Program-made: the position numbers and the translations under genes | NCBI RefSeq assembly: GCF_003672135.1 | Contig: NC_039512.1 | Location: 5,550,874 to 5,614,873, forward strand | Direction of reading: 5' to 3' | Length of the DNA stretch: 64,000 bases | Source of the DNA: Ooceraea biroi | Taxonomy: Eukaryota > Arthropoda > Insecta > Hymenoptera > Formicidae | The notes under the pieces: model-generated | Database searches by the model: none | Told to the model about the DNA's origin: nothing | Seen by the model: only the letters and a program-made list of their open reading frames with translations | Shown: piece after piece, positions 13,167 through 26,699 of the stretch | How the letters are laid out: each line of letters opens with the position of its first letter | How positions within the stretch are numbered: the first letter of the stretch is position 1

Positions 13167-13970
13167 TCTCGAAGCTTTCTGTTCGCACGAAACGCAATAA
13201 ACTGGCAATCTATGTAAAAATTAATAAGTCAGACCATTAGTGAAAGAAAGAAAAGTGAATTATTTTTCCGAGAAATATCGACGCAATTACTTTATGTCAC
13301 TGTACCTTAAGTATCAACGCTGTAATTCCTCTTCAAACCCTATCTTGTACGTTATACAATACGTCAACCCTTCGTCAACATTGTTGAATCCGAAATTACA
13401 TAGACATTTGAAAATCTTCTTCCTCTTGTTGTATGGCTCAGTTGGCGAATAACACCCATACGCCAGCACTAGAGGCAAGACATTTGAAAATATTGTAGCA
13501 AACGTACACAAATATGAGGGTCAAGTCTGGTTACATGAACCACAGTTAAAACAAGCAGGGGGGCCAACTGAAATAGACGAATGTATGTAAACAAGTATTC
13601 ATGTTTATTAGGCTAGGGTATTCGCCGCCAGATGAGATGGGAAACTTGACTTGAGAGATAAAATTACTAGAAGACACTATTGTCCAAATTGTGACCAATA
13701 GGTACAGAAGTTGCGACTCTGTACCTATGACTGTACATACGTTCAGAAAATGGTGTGTTTTAGAAAACGAATCTGATTGGTGAATCTGGGAGAAAACGCC
13801 AATCACTGCCATTGAGCAACAATCCTTGATGCAATATCTGATATCCAATAGGATTCGTTCATCGACAAGAATGTCAATCTTAAACAAACGAAGAAATAAA
13901 AATCTTATTATATACCATATGATGGATGACAGTTCGCGAAGCGGAGATGTCTTTGAATAAGTTCGCATTT
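13167..13970 (-). promoter_or_regulatory. CRIPT upstream region with CCAAT cluster
   Basis: On the minus strand a possible acceptor (TTTTTACATAG) lies just before 13214, so a 5' UTR exon may exist further upstream. Four CCAAT/ATTGG boxes lie within 155 bp (13695-13699, 13776-13780, 13799-13803 and 13845-13849). Such clusters typically bind NF-Y. No coding exon is seen; the 140-codon minus frame at 13546-13968 has no family resemblance that I recognise. Confidence 0.4.
13698..13728. repeat. Perfect 11-bp inverted repeat (hairpin)
   Basis: Arms ATAGGTACAGA and TCTGTACCTAT are exact reverse complements separated by 9 nt. The left arm overlaps the first CCAAT box of the CRIPT upstream region. 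Function unknown. Confidence 0.8.
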
Positions 13971-15479
13971 AGCGATCGCATCGACGTGTGCATCAGGATT
14001 GGGTAAGAGTTGAGTCAGTTTTCTACATGACCTGTATAATACGTAAAATACCATGTATAATTAAACGATACAAACGAATGTAGAAACGTATCAGCATTGT
14101 TATTACATTACACTGCTTCTGAATTGGAGGGAGATGGGGAAAACGTAATTTGTGCACGACGTAGAAGAGAAACTACAAGTTTGGAAATATTATTTCATTA
14201 TCAATTATCGAATTTTGCCGCAAAGTGCAACGTCCGTGACGCTAATTAATTTTTCTGAAAATAAATATGCTCGCACATAGACTAATGTTATATAACGGCG
14301 TTTCTTTTATAGATTGAAAATCAAGTTTGTTCAATAAAATTGAAATATTATTAATCGCCAGTTAATCAATAAAACTTTATCGCCAGTTTGTTCAATAAAA
14401 CTTCATGAAAGTATTACATTCGAAAAGAAATGAATATAGGAAATTTTCCGTTTCTTAAAGCATCATTATATTAACATCCTAATTAACAAAATACTATATG
14501 AAGAAATGAACTATAATATAATATATCAATTCTACAGAGATATAAATAAAATATAAATTTGAAATAGAGTTTAGATCAATATCTATAATATGCTAACACT
14601 TATGCAATGAATAATTGAAAGTGTGGTAATATATTATTCATATACATATCTAATCTTTTCTCCTCGATTAGCAAGGAACTATTGTTATCGCGAAAGGACG
14701 TTGTGTACATTAATAGCACGGAAAATACTTCTCGGTAATCGATATCGCGTACATAAATACAGCACGGAAGAGCTTTTGAAAAATAATCTAGAAAATTGAT
14801 ACGCGTGCTCCGAGTACCCGCGTATGTTGCAAATTTTATTACGGTATTATGTGTTCCCCACGATATTCCTTATTCCTTACAAAATAGGTAAATGTAATAG
14901 GTAACGTAAAGTAACATCACGGGACCATATTAGATAGAGCTCCAGTCATCATATATATAGTGCGTATATAAAATGTTTAAGTATTTATTGAAAAATATTG
15001 CTTTAAAAGAAGTAAACGCGAACTTATTGCAATTGCAAAATTATGGAAATGGAACTGTCGATAATACTAAATTTACATAAATTCTTGCTTGAACGTTATC
15101 CCGCTATTCGACAGTAGATGCATTGTTTTATTTTGTAAAAGATATTGGCATTGTACTGACAGACACATATTGTTATTGAACCATGATAAACTACGATATT
15201 TCAATATTAAATTTTATTTTTATCCGTTTGATATTTAGCAACATCCTACTGTAAGGTATTATAATAAATTTTGTAGTATGCACGAAAATACAGATTCAAA
15301 CGGACGAATTGTCTGAACAAACACGCGTGAAGTTAGTTGCAGATCATACGAGCAGTCGATCGTTATCTTCACTTAACAAAACTGTTAACTGCACAAGTTC
15401 GATACAAATTTTCCACCGGACATTGCGAAACGAGCACAACGAGATTTGAATCAAGAATAACTCCGGGGCTCTGATCAAT
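13971..15479. other. AT-rich intergenic DNA, no gene seen
   Basis: AT-rich sequence without credible exons. A short duplicated phrase (ATCGCCAGTT...CAATAAAACTT) occurs twice at about 14355-14405. Nothing else is supported. Confidence 0.5.
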
Positions 15480-16052
15480 TTCATCACATCCGCAAAAATT
15501 TCCATCGCATTTGTCGAACGGAATCGGGGACGGTGTCGAGCGCCCTTCTCGCGATGACGGCGCGGAAGGGAAACCCTGAAGGGATGGAAGAACGGAGGGA
15601 GTCCGCGGGCGAGAGAGGGGTGGTAAAGGGAGTGAGCGACGGCGGCGGCGCAGCACGGTGAAGCAGTTTCGACGATGGGGGTGGCGTGCGGGCGCGAGCG
15701 CCATCTGGCCGTTCAGTGCCCGGCCACCCTCGGTACACCTTGTACGATTCGCGCTCGCGCTTCCGGATTACCGTGGCTAAGTTTTGCGACGGGCCCCCGA
15801 GGATTGGGACGGCAGTGCACCCGTGCCTTAAATCACAGTGACCAGTGTATGCCTTGAACGCGGCGACGCGACGAAAAGGTAATTATCGCCAGCGCGGTGG
15901 TGCGTTCGTTGGAACGGGCATTGCGGGAGGGGACGGGCACGAGCGTGAAGGGTACGTGAAGTAAAGGAAAGAACGAAGATGACGGCGGTGGTGGCGGCGA
16001 TGACGGTGCAGGCGGTGGAGATGGCGGTGGAAAGAAGGTGGAGCAAAGTGAC

Positions 16053-16084
<32 letters not shown>

Positions 16085-16960
16085 CGACAATGATGATAAT
16101 ATGACGATGACGGTAATGCGGCAGCGCGATATTCGGGACATCGCGTCTCGGGAATCGCGGTCGTCGCGATGTCGAGACAGGGTACACGAAAGTCCATTGG
16201 ATCGATCTGCCGCCTTCGTTTCGATATTGCGATCCGAGTACAAGCAAAAGGCGAGATCACGATAGGAAGGAGTACGTCATGTCCGGGGAAATCGGTCACA
16301 CACCGTCGCCTCAGACCCGTTTTGGCACGGTTTTGCTTCGATAGTTTCTCTACTCGATTGAAGTTCTATTCGGAATCATCGCAACGTGATCATTGGATCA
16401 TCGCGATGCGCGTCACTTGCGACTTGCCCTCGGAAATTCGCGAAAGTTCGCTTGGCAGAGCGCAACGCAGGGCGACGCGCCTCGCCGATCACTCCTCGAG
16501 GGAACCGTCGAGAAAATCATCCCCGCTGATGGAATTCTTCAATAAACGTTCGATCTCCTTTCCTTCCTTGAGAAAACCGCCTCGTGGTTGTCGCCTCGTC
16601 GACGTGACTCGGTTGAGACGCGCGCGATTGATCGTCGGGGATCACCCCCAACGGCGCGTCAAGCGCGAGGGACACGAGGCCGCGCGTCATCACCGTCCGT
16701 CCGTTTGTCCGTCCAGGTTCCGGCACACTTGACGGTGGTGGATGCTTGTTCGGATGACGACGTCGACGTCGGCGACGCGTGCTCATCTTTTAGCTTGGGT
16801 GTCTCGAATATGCGTCGTATACGTCGAGACGAACATCAGCGGGTTCCATCAGCGTACATGCGCCGTGATCGTCGAACCCTTTACGAATGCGTCATGCAGA
16901 GGAGCGAACGAACGAGTTTAAATCTTCGTGAAAAAAAGAGTCCGATCGTTCCTTAACTCC
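15480..16960. promoter_or_regulatory. GC/CpG-rich island, possible distal promoter or 5' exon
   Basis: The base composition switches sharply to GC-rich and CpG-rich. A possible non-coding 5' exon on the + strand would end at the donor AAAAG|GTAATT (15878/15879), with an initiator-like TCAGTG near 15713. It could be the distal promoter of X11, whose first coding exon has a splice acceptor and therefore needs an upstream exon. The open frames here are driven by trinucleotide runs and are not credible proteins. Confidence 0.35.
16044..16105. repeat. (ACG)n trinucleotide repeat
   Basis: A run of about 15 mostly perfect GAC units, reading as poly-Asp in one + frame and poly-Ser or poly-Val on the other strand. 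I treat it as a microsatellite, not a protein segment. Confidence 0.9.
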
Positions 16961-18189
16961 CTTTCGCATCCCCTCTGGGATGTAACGAATGATGATGATG
17001 AGACTCATCAAGGTTTCAGAATTCGATTGTGATCGATTAGTATCGCGGTATTTCTTTCCTCTTGTCGTCGACAAGGCGATATGTTTTCGTGTAAATTTAC
17101 GCCTCTCGCGTTAAAATGATTTCTCGCTAAGCTCGTCGGTCGTGTACCCGTGGCGTGAATCTAACGTCATTCGATGATCAGGATCGAAACGAGACTTTGC
17201 TCCTATTTGCAAATGATGCCGAATTTATACGGAGTTGACAGTGTGGCGAGTCGAGTTGTTTGCTTAAGCTTTCAACAAGGGAGAGATACAAGGGAAGACA
17301 AGCGAATAATTAGGGGTATTTAATTACTTGTTCCTTCAGATTAATCAAACATCGGAAATTTAATACCAATGAAGAGTTTGAGAAAGATAAATTAGCCATT
17401 CATGCTAGTCTTGATTAAAATATAACAGAAAAAATGAATTTGTTCACTACGTTTCATCCTTCTTTCTCTTGTCTTTTCGTCTTAACATTGAATTCCTCAC
17501 ATGATCACACTAAAGGCAAGTAAATTCGAATAGCCAATAAATTCGAATAGGCATTCCTTTAATTCACTAATTTCATGTGATTCTGAGGCAAACATATGTT
17601 ACATATATATAAATTTAATAAAGCAACGCGTCAAGAGAGAAAAAAAAGTCCTTTATTCGCTTATGCTTCTCACTATTCTCTTCTCGCATGAGGTAGACAA
17701 TTCGAGACAAGTTACTCGGTACTCGAATTGCTTCTACTGTCTTACTGAAATACTGTAGCACAGTGCCGTTCCTCGATGGTGGTTCACGCGTCGCAGCACG
17801 AGGCCGACGCGCGTCTTCCGTTAAATAATCGGGTGCGAATGCAAATACGTACGTAGATACATACATACATATGGAACACACACACAACACGGTCGATCGA
17901 TTTTCTGTTCCCGATTCCGCGGCGCCCGCGGCATGCAACGATCGGCGACGAGCCGAGCGCGCACACACATCATCACCGGGGGATTCACGCGGGTTTTCTG
18001 TGTCGTTTCTCACGTCTAGGTCTTACATCGAGTCGTCCAACGTCTGCGATAACTCCGCGATGCGATCGTACCTAGCTATAGATCGAGCGACGAGTGAGTG
18101 AGTCGCGCTCGGCGCGACTTTGCGATCGGAGTACCGGAAATGTTGAAGATAGGTACGTAGCAGTTTCTCACCAGCCGAAAAGCTAAAGC

Positions 18190-18366
18190 GTGTCCGTTTG
18201 AGAGAGAAAGAGTGAGAACGATGATGGGAGATAAGAAGAACAGCGAGGGAACGGGAATAAGCCGAGAGGGTAACTCGCCATGGTGTTCTTCGAGTGATAC
18301 GTCCCTTCGTGAGCAGGTCTCTCGAGGGTAACTCTTGATAGAGCAACGTCTCTCTCAAACGGACAC
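18190..18366. repeat. 18-bp perfect inverted repeat with 141-bp spacer
   Basis: GTGTCCGTTTGAGAGAGA at 18190-18207 is exactly reverse-complemented at 18349-18366. Inside, GAAGAACA (about 18235) and TGTTCTTC (about 18284-18292) form a second nested pair, and the phrase GAGGGTAACTC occurs twice in direct orientation (18266 and 18324). A transcript could fold into a long stem. It has no terminal target duplication that would mark a transposon. Confidence 0.7.
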
Positions 18367-21300
18367 TCGTCGCAACACGTTTCGCTTCTTCTTTCATTTT
18401 CCGACAGCTTTTCTGAATTGAGGTGATCCGCATCGGTCCAAAAGGGCAATCGATTATTCGTTTTAATTAACAATACGAATTTTCCGTGGAATAATTTTTG
18501 ATGGACGCGAATACTTCGCGCTCTTTTTTTACATAATTGAAATCAGCTGAAATCTTGTGAAATAAAATTGTTCGTTTCGATTCACCGTTTCTCGATTTAT
18601 CTCAAGATTCGATTATTTATTAACGCTCCGTTAACGGTAAATTGTTTATTAGCGTAGTATTCGAGCGTTGTATACTGGATGCATTTGCAAAGCGAAGATG
18701 CGACTTCGTACTTCCGGTAATCTCTCGACTCTTTCGATTTTTATAGACTGTTCTGTTTTTACTTTATTCGACTGTCAAACATGAACGTATCTTTTTGAAT
18801 CTTTCAGTTGGAATCGTAACATGTTAGAATCTAGAACTGCAAATAAAATAAAATATGTATCGATTGCTCGTTATGTACTTGTATATACATGCACGTACAT
18901 AGTTAATCGAGCATGTTCACTTTAGGGGAACTGAATTAATTGTTGCCGGTGCGGATTATTCCAATCAAGAATACTACGACCCTCTTTCTTTCCTAACTCT
19001 CACTCTCTCACCCTTTGTCATACCTCTCTTTCTCTCGAATGCACACTATTTCCTCCGAAATATTCACGACACCATGTACTGTCGTGTCCACACACAGTGT
19101 CGTTCGCTGACTACCCAATTTTAACGGGGACAAACATCCCCTGGGAAGCATTGTAGCAATCGAGTTTGATTGACGCTTTGCACCGCACAATTTTCTATAA
19201 TCTACAATAATATAGATTGGTAAATGAGGATTTTAGAATTCAAGTAATAATGTTTAATCAACTAATTAATAAATAGAGTTATTGAATTGTTTTATGCTAA
19301 TTAATTAATTAACGTTATTATTATTATCTTTGAAATATATAACAGAAGAAAAATTTTATCATCAATGAAGAAGTCTCCGACCGTAAACAGTTTCTTTTGA
19401 GATTCCTTTCGAAGTTTGTAGTCTTTTTTTAACCAGATTGTGTAATTAAGCGCATCACAAGAATATTTATAAATGATATTTGATTGCAAAATGTACCTAC
19501 AAAAAAGTTGCAAAGATTCTCTTTAATTATTTTTACAATTATTACTATTGATTATTTTCATGGGATATAACATTCAGTTTTGTTAACTTTCTCACAGATT
19601 TGTTTTGATCTAACCGATTACTATGTTGTATTTCTGCTCATTATCAGACTGGATACAAATGCTACACAGGAGACTTTAACTCTTCTCTGGAGAGTAGTTT
19701 TCACAAAATACATTTCGCAAATGTCGTGTCCACCGTGAAGCTTCAGTCAGAGAACAGAATCTACCAGTGAGGGATTAACGCAAGCCACTGCCGGAGAATA
19801 AAATTCTCCTGTGAAACATTCTGTTAACAAGAGTAATGAAACATTCCTGCTATTATATCTTTGATACTATTAAAAGCTCTATATAATGATTCTACGAGAA
19901 TATAATTTTCTAACAGATAGTAGCAAGATTTAAATATCGTACTCGACATAATATTTGTGTAAGAAATCCCTTAAGGAAAACTTTCTAAACTCCCTCAATT
20001 TTAAGATTCACGATGAGAAGAAGTACAAAACGGCGGAATAAAATCGAAAAGTTTTAAAAGCGATTCCCGATTTGGAATACTCGATATTCCGCAATCCGGC
20101 GAGGCGATTTCCTGTCGATTCCCTCCAACATATCTGTTTTTTGCGGTGTGTTGCCGACAGGTGCTCGTGGAATATCAGGCGTCCGTGAATTTTCGAACGA
20201 CTCATGGCTATATCGCGTAACAGTTCGTTCACCTCTCCCGGACGCAAGTAATACGTCTCCAATCTCGTCGATCTAACTCTCACGCCAAAAAGGGAGGGTT
20301 GATCTTAACGACGCTTGCAGCGCTCTTTTATTTTCGCGTACCAATCCGTATTTTAGAATCGAGTGAAATAAACGGTCGTTACTCTCTCTTTCCCATTCGC
20401 TCCTTCATCGATCACGTTCTCCCCTTCTTTTTTCTTCGTTTTCACAGTCGTGAATTCTTTACCATGGGCAAGAACTCGTCGGAACGTAGATAAGACATAA
20501 AATAACAGCAAACCCGTAAGAGGAATGCATGTGATGGTTTTTGTTCGCGTAATAGTCCCCTATCCCATAAAAATGTCTACGTTACTACGTGTACGCAGTG
20601 CATTTACTCGAGTGTCATGGTGAAAACGGTCTTGCCATTATTATACACGTGATCTCTGTGTATCAATGTTGAGAAGAATGAACACGCAACACGCGCTTTT
20701 ACTTTTATACGATCGTGCTTGAAACACGCAAATTGTAATCACATGATTATTTAATTTATATGATTAAATAATTATTTGAATAATTATGTTCATTTGAAAA
20801 GTATATAGTTCACAACCTCGATATTTTTCGATATTAAGTTTTCATCTGCACATTATCTGAGGATAATTTACCGTTAAATGTTATTATAAAATATAGTTAT
20901 TTGTACAGAATATTGTTCGCGCATAAATACAAGATATAAGAAAATATCGTATGATACAAGATACTCATGTAACCGAGGTCTTGCTTTTAGAGCTCTAGAG
21001 AGAACGGAGGAAGGAGCAAAGTATCGTAAAAATTTCGCATTCCTGCTTTGACCCCGACCTGGTTCGATGAATGGAATGACAGGCAAGTGTTGCGGGACAG
21101 CTCTCTGCATCTAGTTTGCATCGACTTTGCATTTCTTCGCGGGAAAACATCGTTAGAAGCTTGTCGCGCTAAACGGCAGAAAGAAGGGAGAGAAAGAGAG
21201 AGAAACGAGAGCGAGACTTCACTTTGTACGCTTACCGCTAAAAATACGCGATGGTGGTCGAACGGTACCGTTGGGGATGGCAGCTGGGGGCGGCGTCATG

Positions 21301-24102
21301 ACGCGCCGTATCGTTGTAGCGCTAAAACGGATGCTGCATGCATCAGGCATTGTCAATAACGCCACCAAGATGCGACGGAGCGACAATGCACGCGTTACGA
21401 CGTGCACGCGCACGGAAACAGCCACGAGATGATGTTTAATCCGCGCGTACACGCTCACACGTCGCGAGCGTGTCGCTCTATAATCGGAAATCATCAGCAC
21501 GTTCACTATCAGCGTAGAAAAAGGGATCGTAGTGTTTCCATCATCGACAATAAGCGCCGACATCGTTTTTCTGCGTTGCTATGTGCTCGTGTAGCGAACT
21601 AGAATCTGAATTTTCCTACATTTCAGATAAATAAAAAAACATTTTTTAATTAAAATTGAAATTGCAAGCTTCGTCCACTTGTGGATACATGCGATCTATA
21701 TCTTTGAGAAAATACAATTAAAGGGGTAACATGATTAGCCGAAAATGAAAGGAACTACGACATTAAATAAAATAAAGGTCGTAATGACGCACTTTAATTT
21801 TAATTTAATTAGAAGCGAAAGGATTCTGTCCGCACCACATAATTTGGCGAACTGCATTATCTAAATAAGAGGCATGGTTGACGACGAACAGCCAAGTGAT
21901 TAAAAGCCTTCGGCTTTTTATTTCGATGCTCGAGGAATTTCCGCTCGCCGGAGCGTAAACGCAAAATGAGAATAGGGCTCAAGGGAGATGCCTCGTAGCT
22001 TCTCCCTATGATTCGTAGATGTGAATCATCAGTCTCGTATCGATGTTCGATATACGGCCAGGGACGTTTTAACGCATGGGTCACATGAATCGACCATGGT
22101 GGGAAAATAGAACGTGGGAGAGGCAAAATTGCGAGAACTGATGAATGTTAATAATATGATATAACGAGTAGATTTCAAATTTTGTCGCGGTTGACGTTTG
22201 TCCGCGATTGTTAACAGAATTCACAAATGCGACATTTATGTAATTCAGTAAAATGAATTGCAGCTAAATAACGCATACCAACTTTCTCCCTCATTTCGGT
22301 TTATTACAAAAATTTGATTAGAAGCAATCATGAACGTGAAGTCACGAAACACAAATTCTACTGCACGCATTGTATAAGCTTTGATTGTGAAGAACTGAAT
22401 AAACAATAATGATTAATAATAAATACAAAAAGTAGTCATCGTGTTATCGGGTGTCGATATTCATTAATGTCAATATCCAATAAAAAACATCCGAGACATG
22501 GCAAGCTCGTTCGAAACAGCAAAAAATTGAAAAAATCACGGACAGAATCCAACTTGGACCGTCGAGTTCTATTCTAGTTTAGTCGTCATCGATTCGGTTC
22601 GCAATGAGGGCGAGACATGGAAGAAAGACACGTGAGTCAGTCAATATGCGCGACAATTAAGGGGCAAGAAGTTCGTTTGATGATGTGCCGACGCGAGCAC
22701 GACCTGAAAAATACAGCGACATTCGGCTGCTAAAAATAGGAAGCGTTTTACCCGTCCATTGAGATTCCAGATCGATCGATATCTCCTGGCAGCGCATCCT
22801 GCCGTGTAAAACGTCGAGTAACCGACATTTACATCGTTTGAATTTCGTTTTTCCAAAGAGGCCGCCGGTATTGTATTGATCTGTTGACCATCGACGACAG
22901 TGCTGGCGAGTCGAACAACAGACTTGAAAGATGTAAGAAGAGTGTAACTTTCTCAACTATTACAATACCGTGCGTTCCAAGATAACGGAAGTAGACGAAG
23001 TATCAGATTCTCTTTTAAATCTGATAAGATCGTTCCACGGTTTTCATGTAACGTTTGTTTTAAACGCTGCTATCGATTGGAGAGGTACATTTTTTACAGT
23101 CGAGTTGTTTCTACTCGTGAAGACAGTTCATCTCAATTAGCGTAGCCCTCTTTTTTCGGTTGTTTTAACAAAAATCTGTTAATTTTTTTAACAATTGTAA
23201 AAACATATTAAACGTATTTGTAATATATGTATTTAAAAGATATTGATATATTTGCTTTCATTCTTCTATTATTTTCTATTATCGTATTTCCTAAATAATA
23301 ACGTATCGCGTATCATTTTATTTTTCAAAAACTAGAATAATATTTTATATCCCAAAAAGATTGTGTATTTCCAAGTTGTTAACTCTTTTCTATCCAACGA
23401 ATTTATTTAAAAATATGTATGGTTAATAATATTTGCTGAGTAACTTCTTGTTTCTACAAGAAGTGTATCTTCATACACAGTATAGCATCTTTCATCCATA
23501 AGAGTTATATATATCTTTCACGGAAGAATTTCTTTATTATATTATTATATACTTTATACATGATGACCTATACGTGTATTGATACGTGTAATGATGTGTA
23601 TTATAGTATTTATATATGTATTATTTATATTCAGTATACATACAACGTTTCAACGTAATTCCTATGTAATTTCTACGGAGACAAAAGAATCTGAGGCTTC
23701 GCTTTGTGTTAAAAGAGTGGTATTATTCATATGCAAAACAACAGAAAATGTGTGTGTGTATATTGTTAAGACTCAAGCATCTTTGAAACACGAAAGCTGT
23801 ACGAAAGTCAAAACGTTCTCTTGAAAAAAGTTTCTTATTTCTCAAAGATTTCCAGATATTCCCTGCAGCCACTGAGAACAGCAAAGTTATGTAAACCAGA
23901 TGAAAAGAACGCACCTTAGCATGTTGTTCGCTCAACATTTCTCACCTTTCCAAGTATCTTGGATATTTTCACGCGACTTTATAAAGATTAGAATGAAATA
24001 TTATAAAATTGCTGCTTTAGAGCGATGTTCTCTAAAATGTAACGCTGAAAATGAGGGAAGAGTTAGTAGGCTGAGATTACCAAATTTTTCTCCCCTCTCA
24101 TC

Positions 24103-24125
24103 CTCTCTCTCTCTCTCTCTCTCTA
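24103..24125. repeat. (CT)n microsatellite
   Basis: About 11 CT units in a pyrimidine-rich block that extends to about 24190. Confidence 0.9.
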
Positions 24126-26179
24126 TCCTTCTTCTGGTTACACCTTTCTCTTTATCTCTGTCACCCTCTCGCTCTTTCTCCTTTATTATTATTTATCCCT
24201 TTAATTTGTGCCAGACACGTTGGCAATATCTCACGGTGAGATGTGCTCCGTATGAAGCGTGCCCATAACTCGTCGCGATCCGACAATATACGTCGGGCTG
24301 GAGCGCGATCTTTTAAATTAAAACCATTAGATCCGTAGCGGGGTATTACGCGGGAGGCCCGATACTCCATTAGACTCCGTAAAATTCCACGAGTTAACAC
24401 AATGGCACGGTTACTGCGAGGATGGAGGAGACCCAGGATTCGACGACGTCGATATACATATAACGGGGCTATGTGTGTGTTCCAATGAATAATAATTAGA
24501 TCTTATTCCGACAGAAATTTAACTTAGAACTCAACAGCCAGATTAATAAACATCGAGAATTATTATAACTTACTAAATATGACTTAATCGGAGAAGAATC
24601 AAGATTCAAATGAAAACAGGAAAATGGGAATTTCTTGTTCCCTTTAATTAAGTTTGCGTTACGTCGTAGAATCTAGTTGAAAGAATATTCAATAATTCAT
24701 TTACATATCGCATATATTTTTGCTCGCTTGCGAATGTAGCTAGCCGTGAAGTTCACCGATAAGAGAAAAGGAGTGCGGGAGACAAACAGCCGTTAAATTT
24801 CAGATGCTAACGATCCCTACTGTGCCACTAAATTAGCCAATAAAACCGTCCGAAGCCCGCGTCGGTTTTATCGAGTTGACTAATTGTGATCCTTTTTCCT
24901 TTTCGCGTGAACACTTTTCCTTTGACAAATCAGTGCTCTCCTTCGGCGGGATAACGAGCATAAAATTATGGGCCATTTACCTCGCACGATCGTCGGAACT
25001 GATCCGGTTCTCTTTCCCTTCCTTTTCTCGAGAGCGTCGTCTTTTTAATTGAATCGAATCATGGGAAAGCGTCCCCGACGTCGCCACGGCGACTGTCAAT
25101 AATCTTAAGTGCTCGTGAGAAGTGGGATTACTCGAAATTCATAGGATTCGCAGAGAAATCCGAGGAGCCAGTCGCGGCTTTTTACGAGCTCACGTTACGG
25201 AGAATCAGAGATCGAGATCGCGCAATAAAATGGAGCTGCCGTGCATCTCTGCATCTCCGAGCACTATCTATACCTTCACTCGTCAATATTGTGTACACGG
25301 CTTGTATACACGGCTTTTCTAAAAACGGAACCGTATGTTCGGATTCCCGATCATGGACGATAACAAACTCGGCTTTTATAAAACGAGTGCGAAGTGCAAC
25401 TTTCCTCATGGACGAATGGATGATAGCTCAGTTTTTCTAAAAAAGGATGATATTCGGTGCCGTAATTCTGCTGTAGGTTTCTTTTAAAAGCCACGTACTC
25501 GAGCACGATCGACAAAGAAAGCCGTTCGATTATCGACTCGTAGTACTCTAGTCTAATTAGTTGGGTCAGCGAACGCACATTGAAGTTCATTTGGTGCTTG
25601 GTACTTGTGCGACCGTTGCCTGCGGCCAAGTAGCGAATTGAAATGTATTTTATGGGTGCGATGTAAAAAGCTGATGAAAATTCAGCTGTAATCAAGCGAG
25701 ATAATCTAAAATCAAACTACCAGCATTTCGAGAACTAAAGGATTCTGATGAATGATGATGGTACTTGACTTTTGCTGAGCAAAATCCACTTCAGATTTGG
25801 CAAGAAATCCGCAGATAGACGGTAGTGTGCTTGCATACGTAAAGAATGATACAGACAAGCAACAGTGATCGACGCGTGTTGGTGTACAAGCATTGTACCC
25901 GTTGTACGTACATCGCGATTCTAATTCACATACCACACACGACAAAACTAAAAACAAGGTTAATGTGATCGCCAAAATTGCAACCCGTCTCGTGGGCAAC
26001 CGCGAAGCAGAGTCTTTTAGTGATTGAAACAGTGATACATAAATTAAAGCGCGTTGTACGTTGGCGCGAGCCCAAATGCTTACGAGTTTACATTATCTGA
26101 GCCCTGTATTACGATCCCAGCATGTAGCGAATTATATGCTGAGTGTACTGATGCCTCGGAAAATATTGAAGCTTTAATC

Positions 26180-26375
26180 CATCAATATCTTGGAAGCTTC
26201 ATTTTGCATCGATATCTTGAAAGTATCAATTTTGCATTGGTATCATCACTTTGCATCAGTAGCTTGAAAGCGTCAATATCTAACATTGGTACCTTGAAAG
26301 TTTCAATATTTTACGTCGGCATTTTGAAAACGTCGGTATTTCGCCTTGATGTTTTGAAAGTACCGATGTTTTAAT
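26180..26375. repeat. Degenerate 30-bp tandem minisatellite
   Basis: Six to seven diverged copies of a 30-bp unit with consensus near CATCGGTATCTTGAAAGTAT followed by CAATATTTTG. The last four copies keep exact 30-bp spacing; the third is shortened to about 19 bp. Because 30 is a multiple of three, one + frame stays open and reads as a 10-residue repeat, which I consider incidental. Confidence 0.8.
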
Positions 26376-26699
26376 AGTCAAGTTGGCGAATATCAAGATT
26401 AGAAAATGTTACATTTCTCTGCGGAGTACCGCGGTGTTATTAAAACGTGAATGCCGTAGTTATTCATTCGCCAATTACGAGATTCATACGGAATTTTGCG
26501 TAGTCGGAAGTTCATTTCGCAAACTCACGATATTTCTAACACCAGGTCATGAGCGGAAACCACGTAACACTATATATATTAGATTCACAGTGCTGTTCGT
26601 AAGTTTATCGGTCACGAGTTCCGAACCGGATCAAAGCCTCTTGCTACTTATCGATTAAATCGACGCGGAATGCCAATTTAAAAATTCTCCATTCCCACC

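Larger units (their letters stand above)
16961..26179. other. Long non-coding stretch, probable X11 5' intron or intergenic
   Basis: No exon with family similarity or paired splice sites was found on either strand. Apart from the inverted repeat at 18190-18366 and the CT microsatellite at about 24103, I see only mixed AT-rich and moderately GC-rich DNA. Confidence 0.45.

Noticed and set aside
13546..13968. 140-codon minus-strand open frame upstream of CRIPT
   Set aside because: Hydrophobic but without recognisable domain; it overlaps the CCAAT/hairpin region and includes it as coding, which is unlikely.
15833..16299. Overlapping open frames on both strands around the ACG repeat
   Set aside because: All frames are open because of trinucleotide repeat and GC-rich composition; none looks like a protein.
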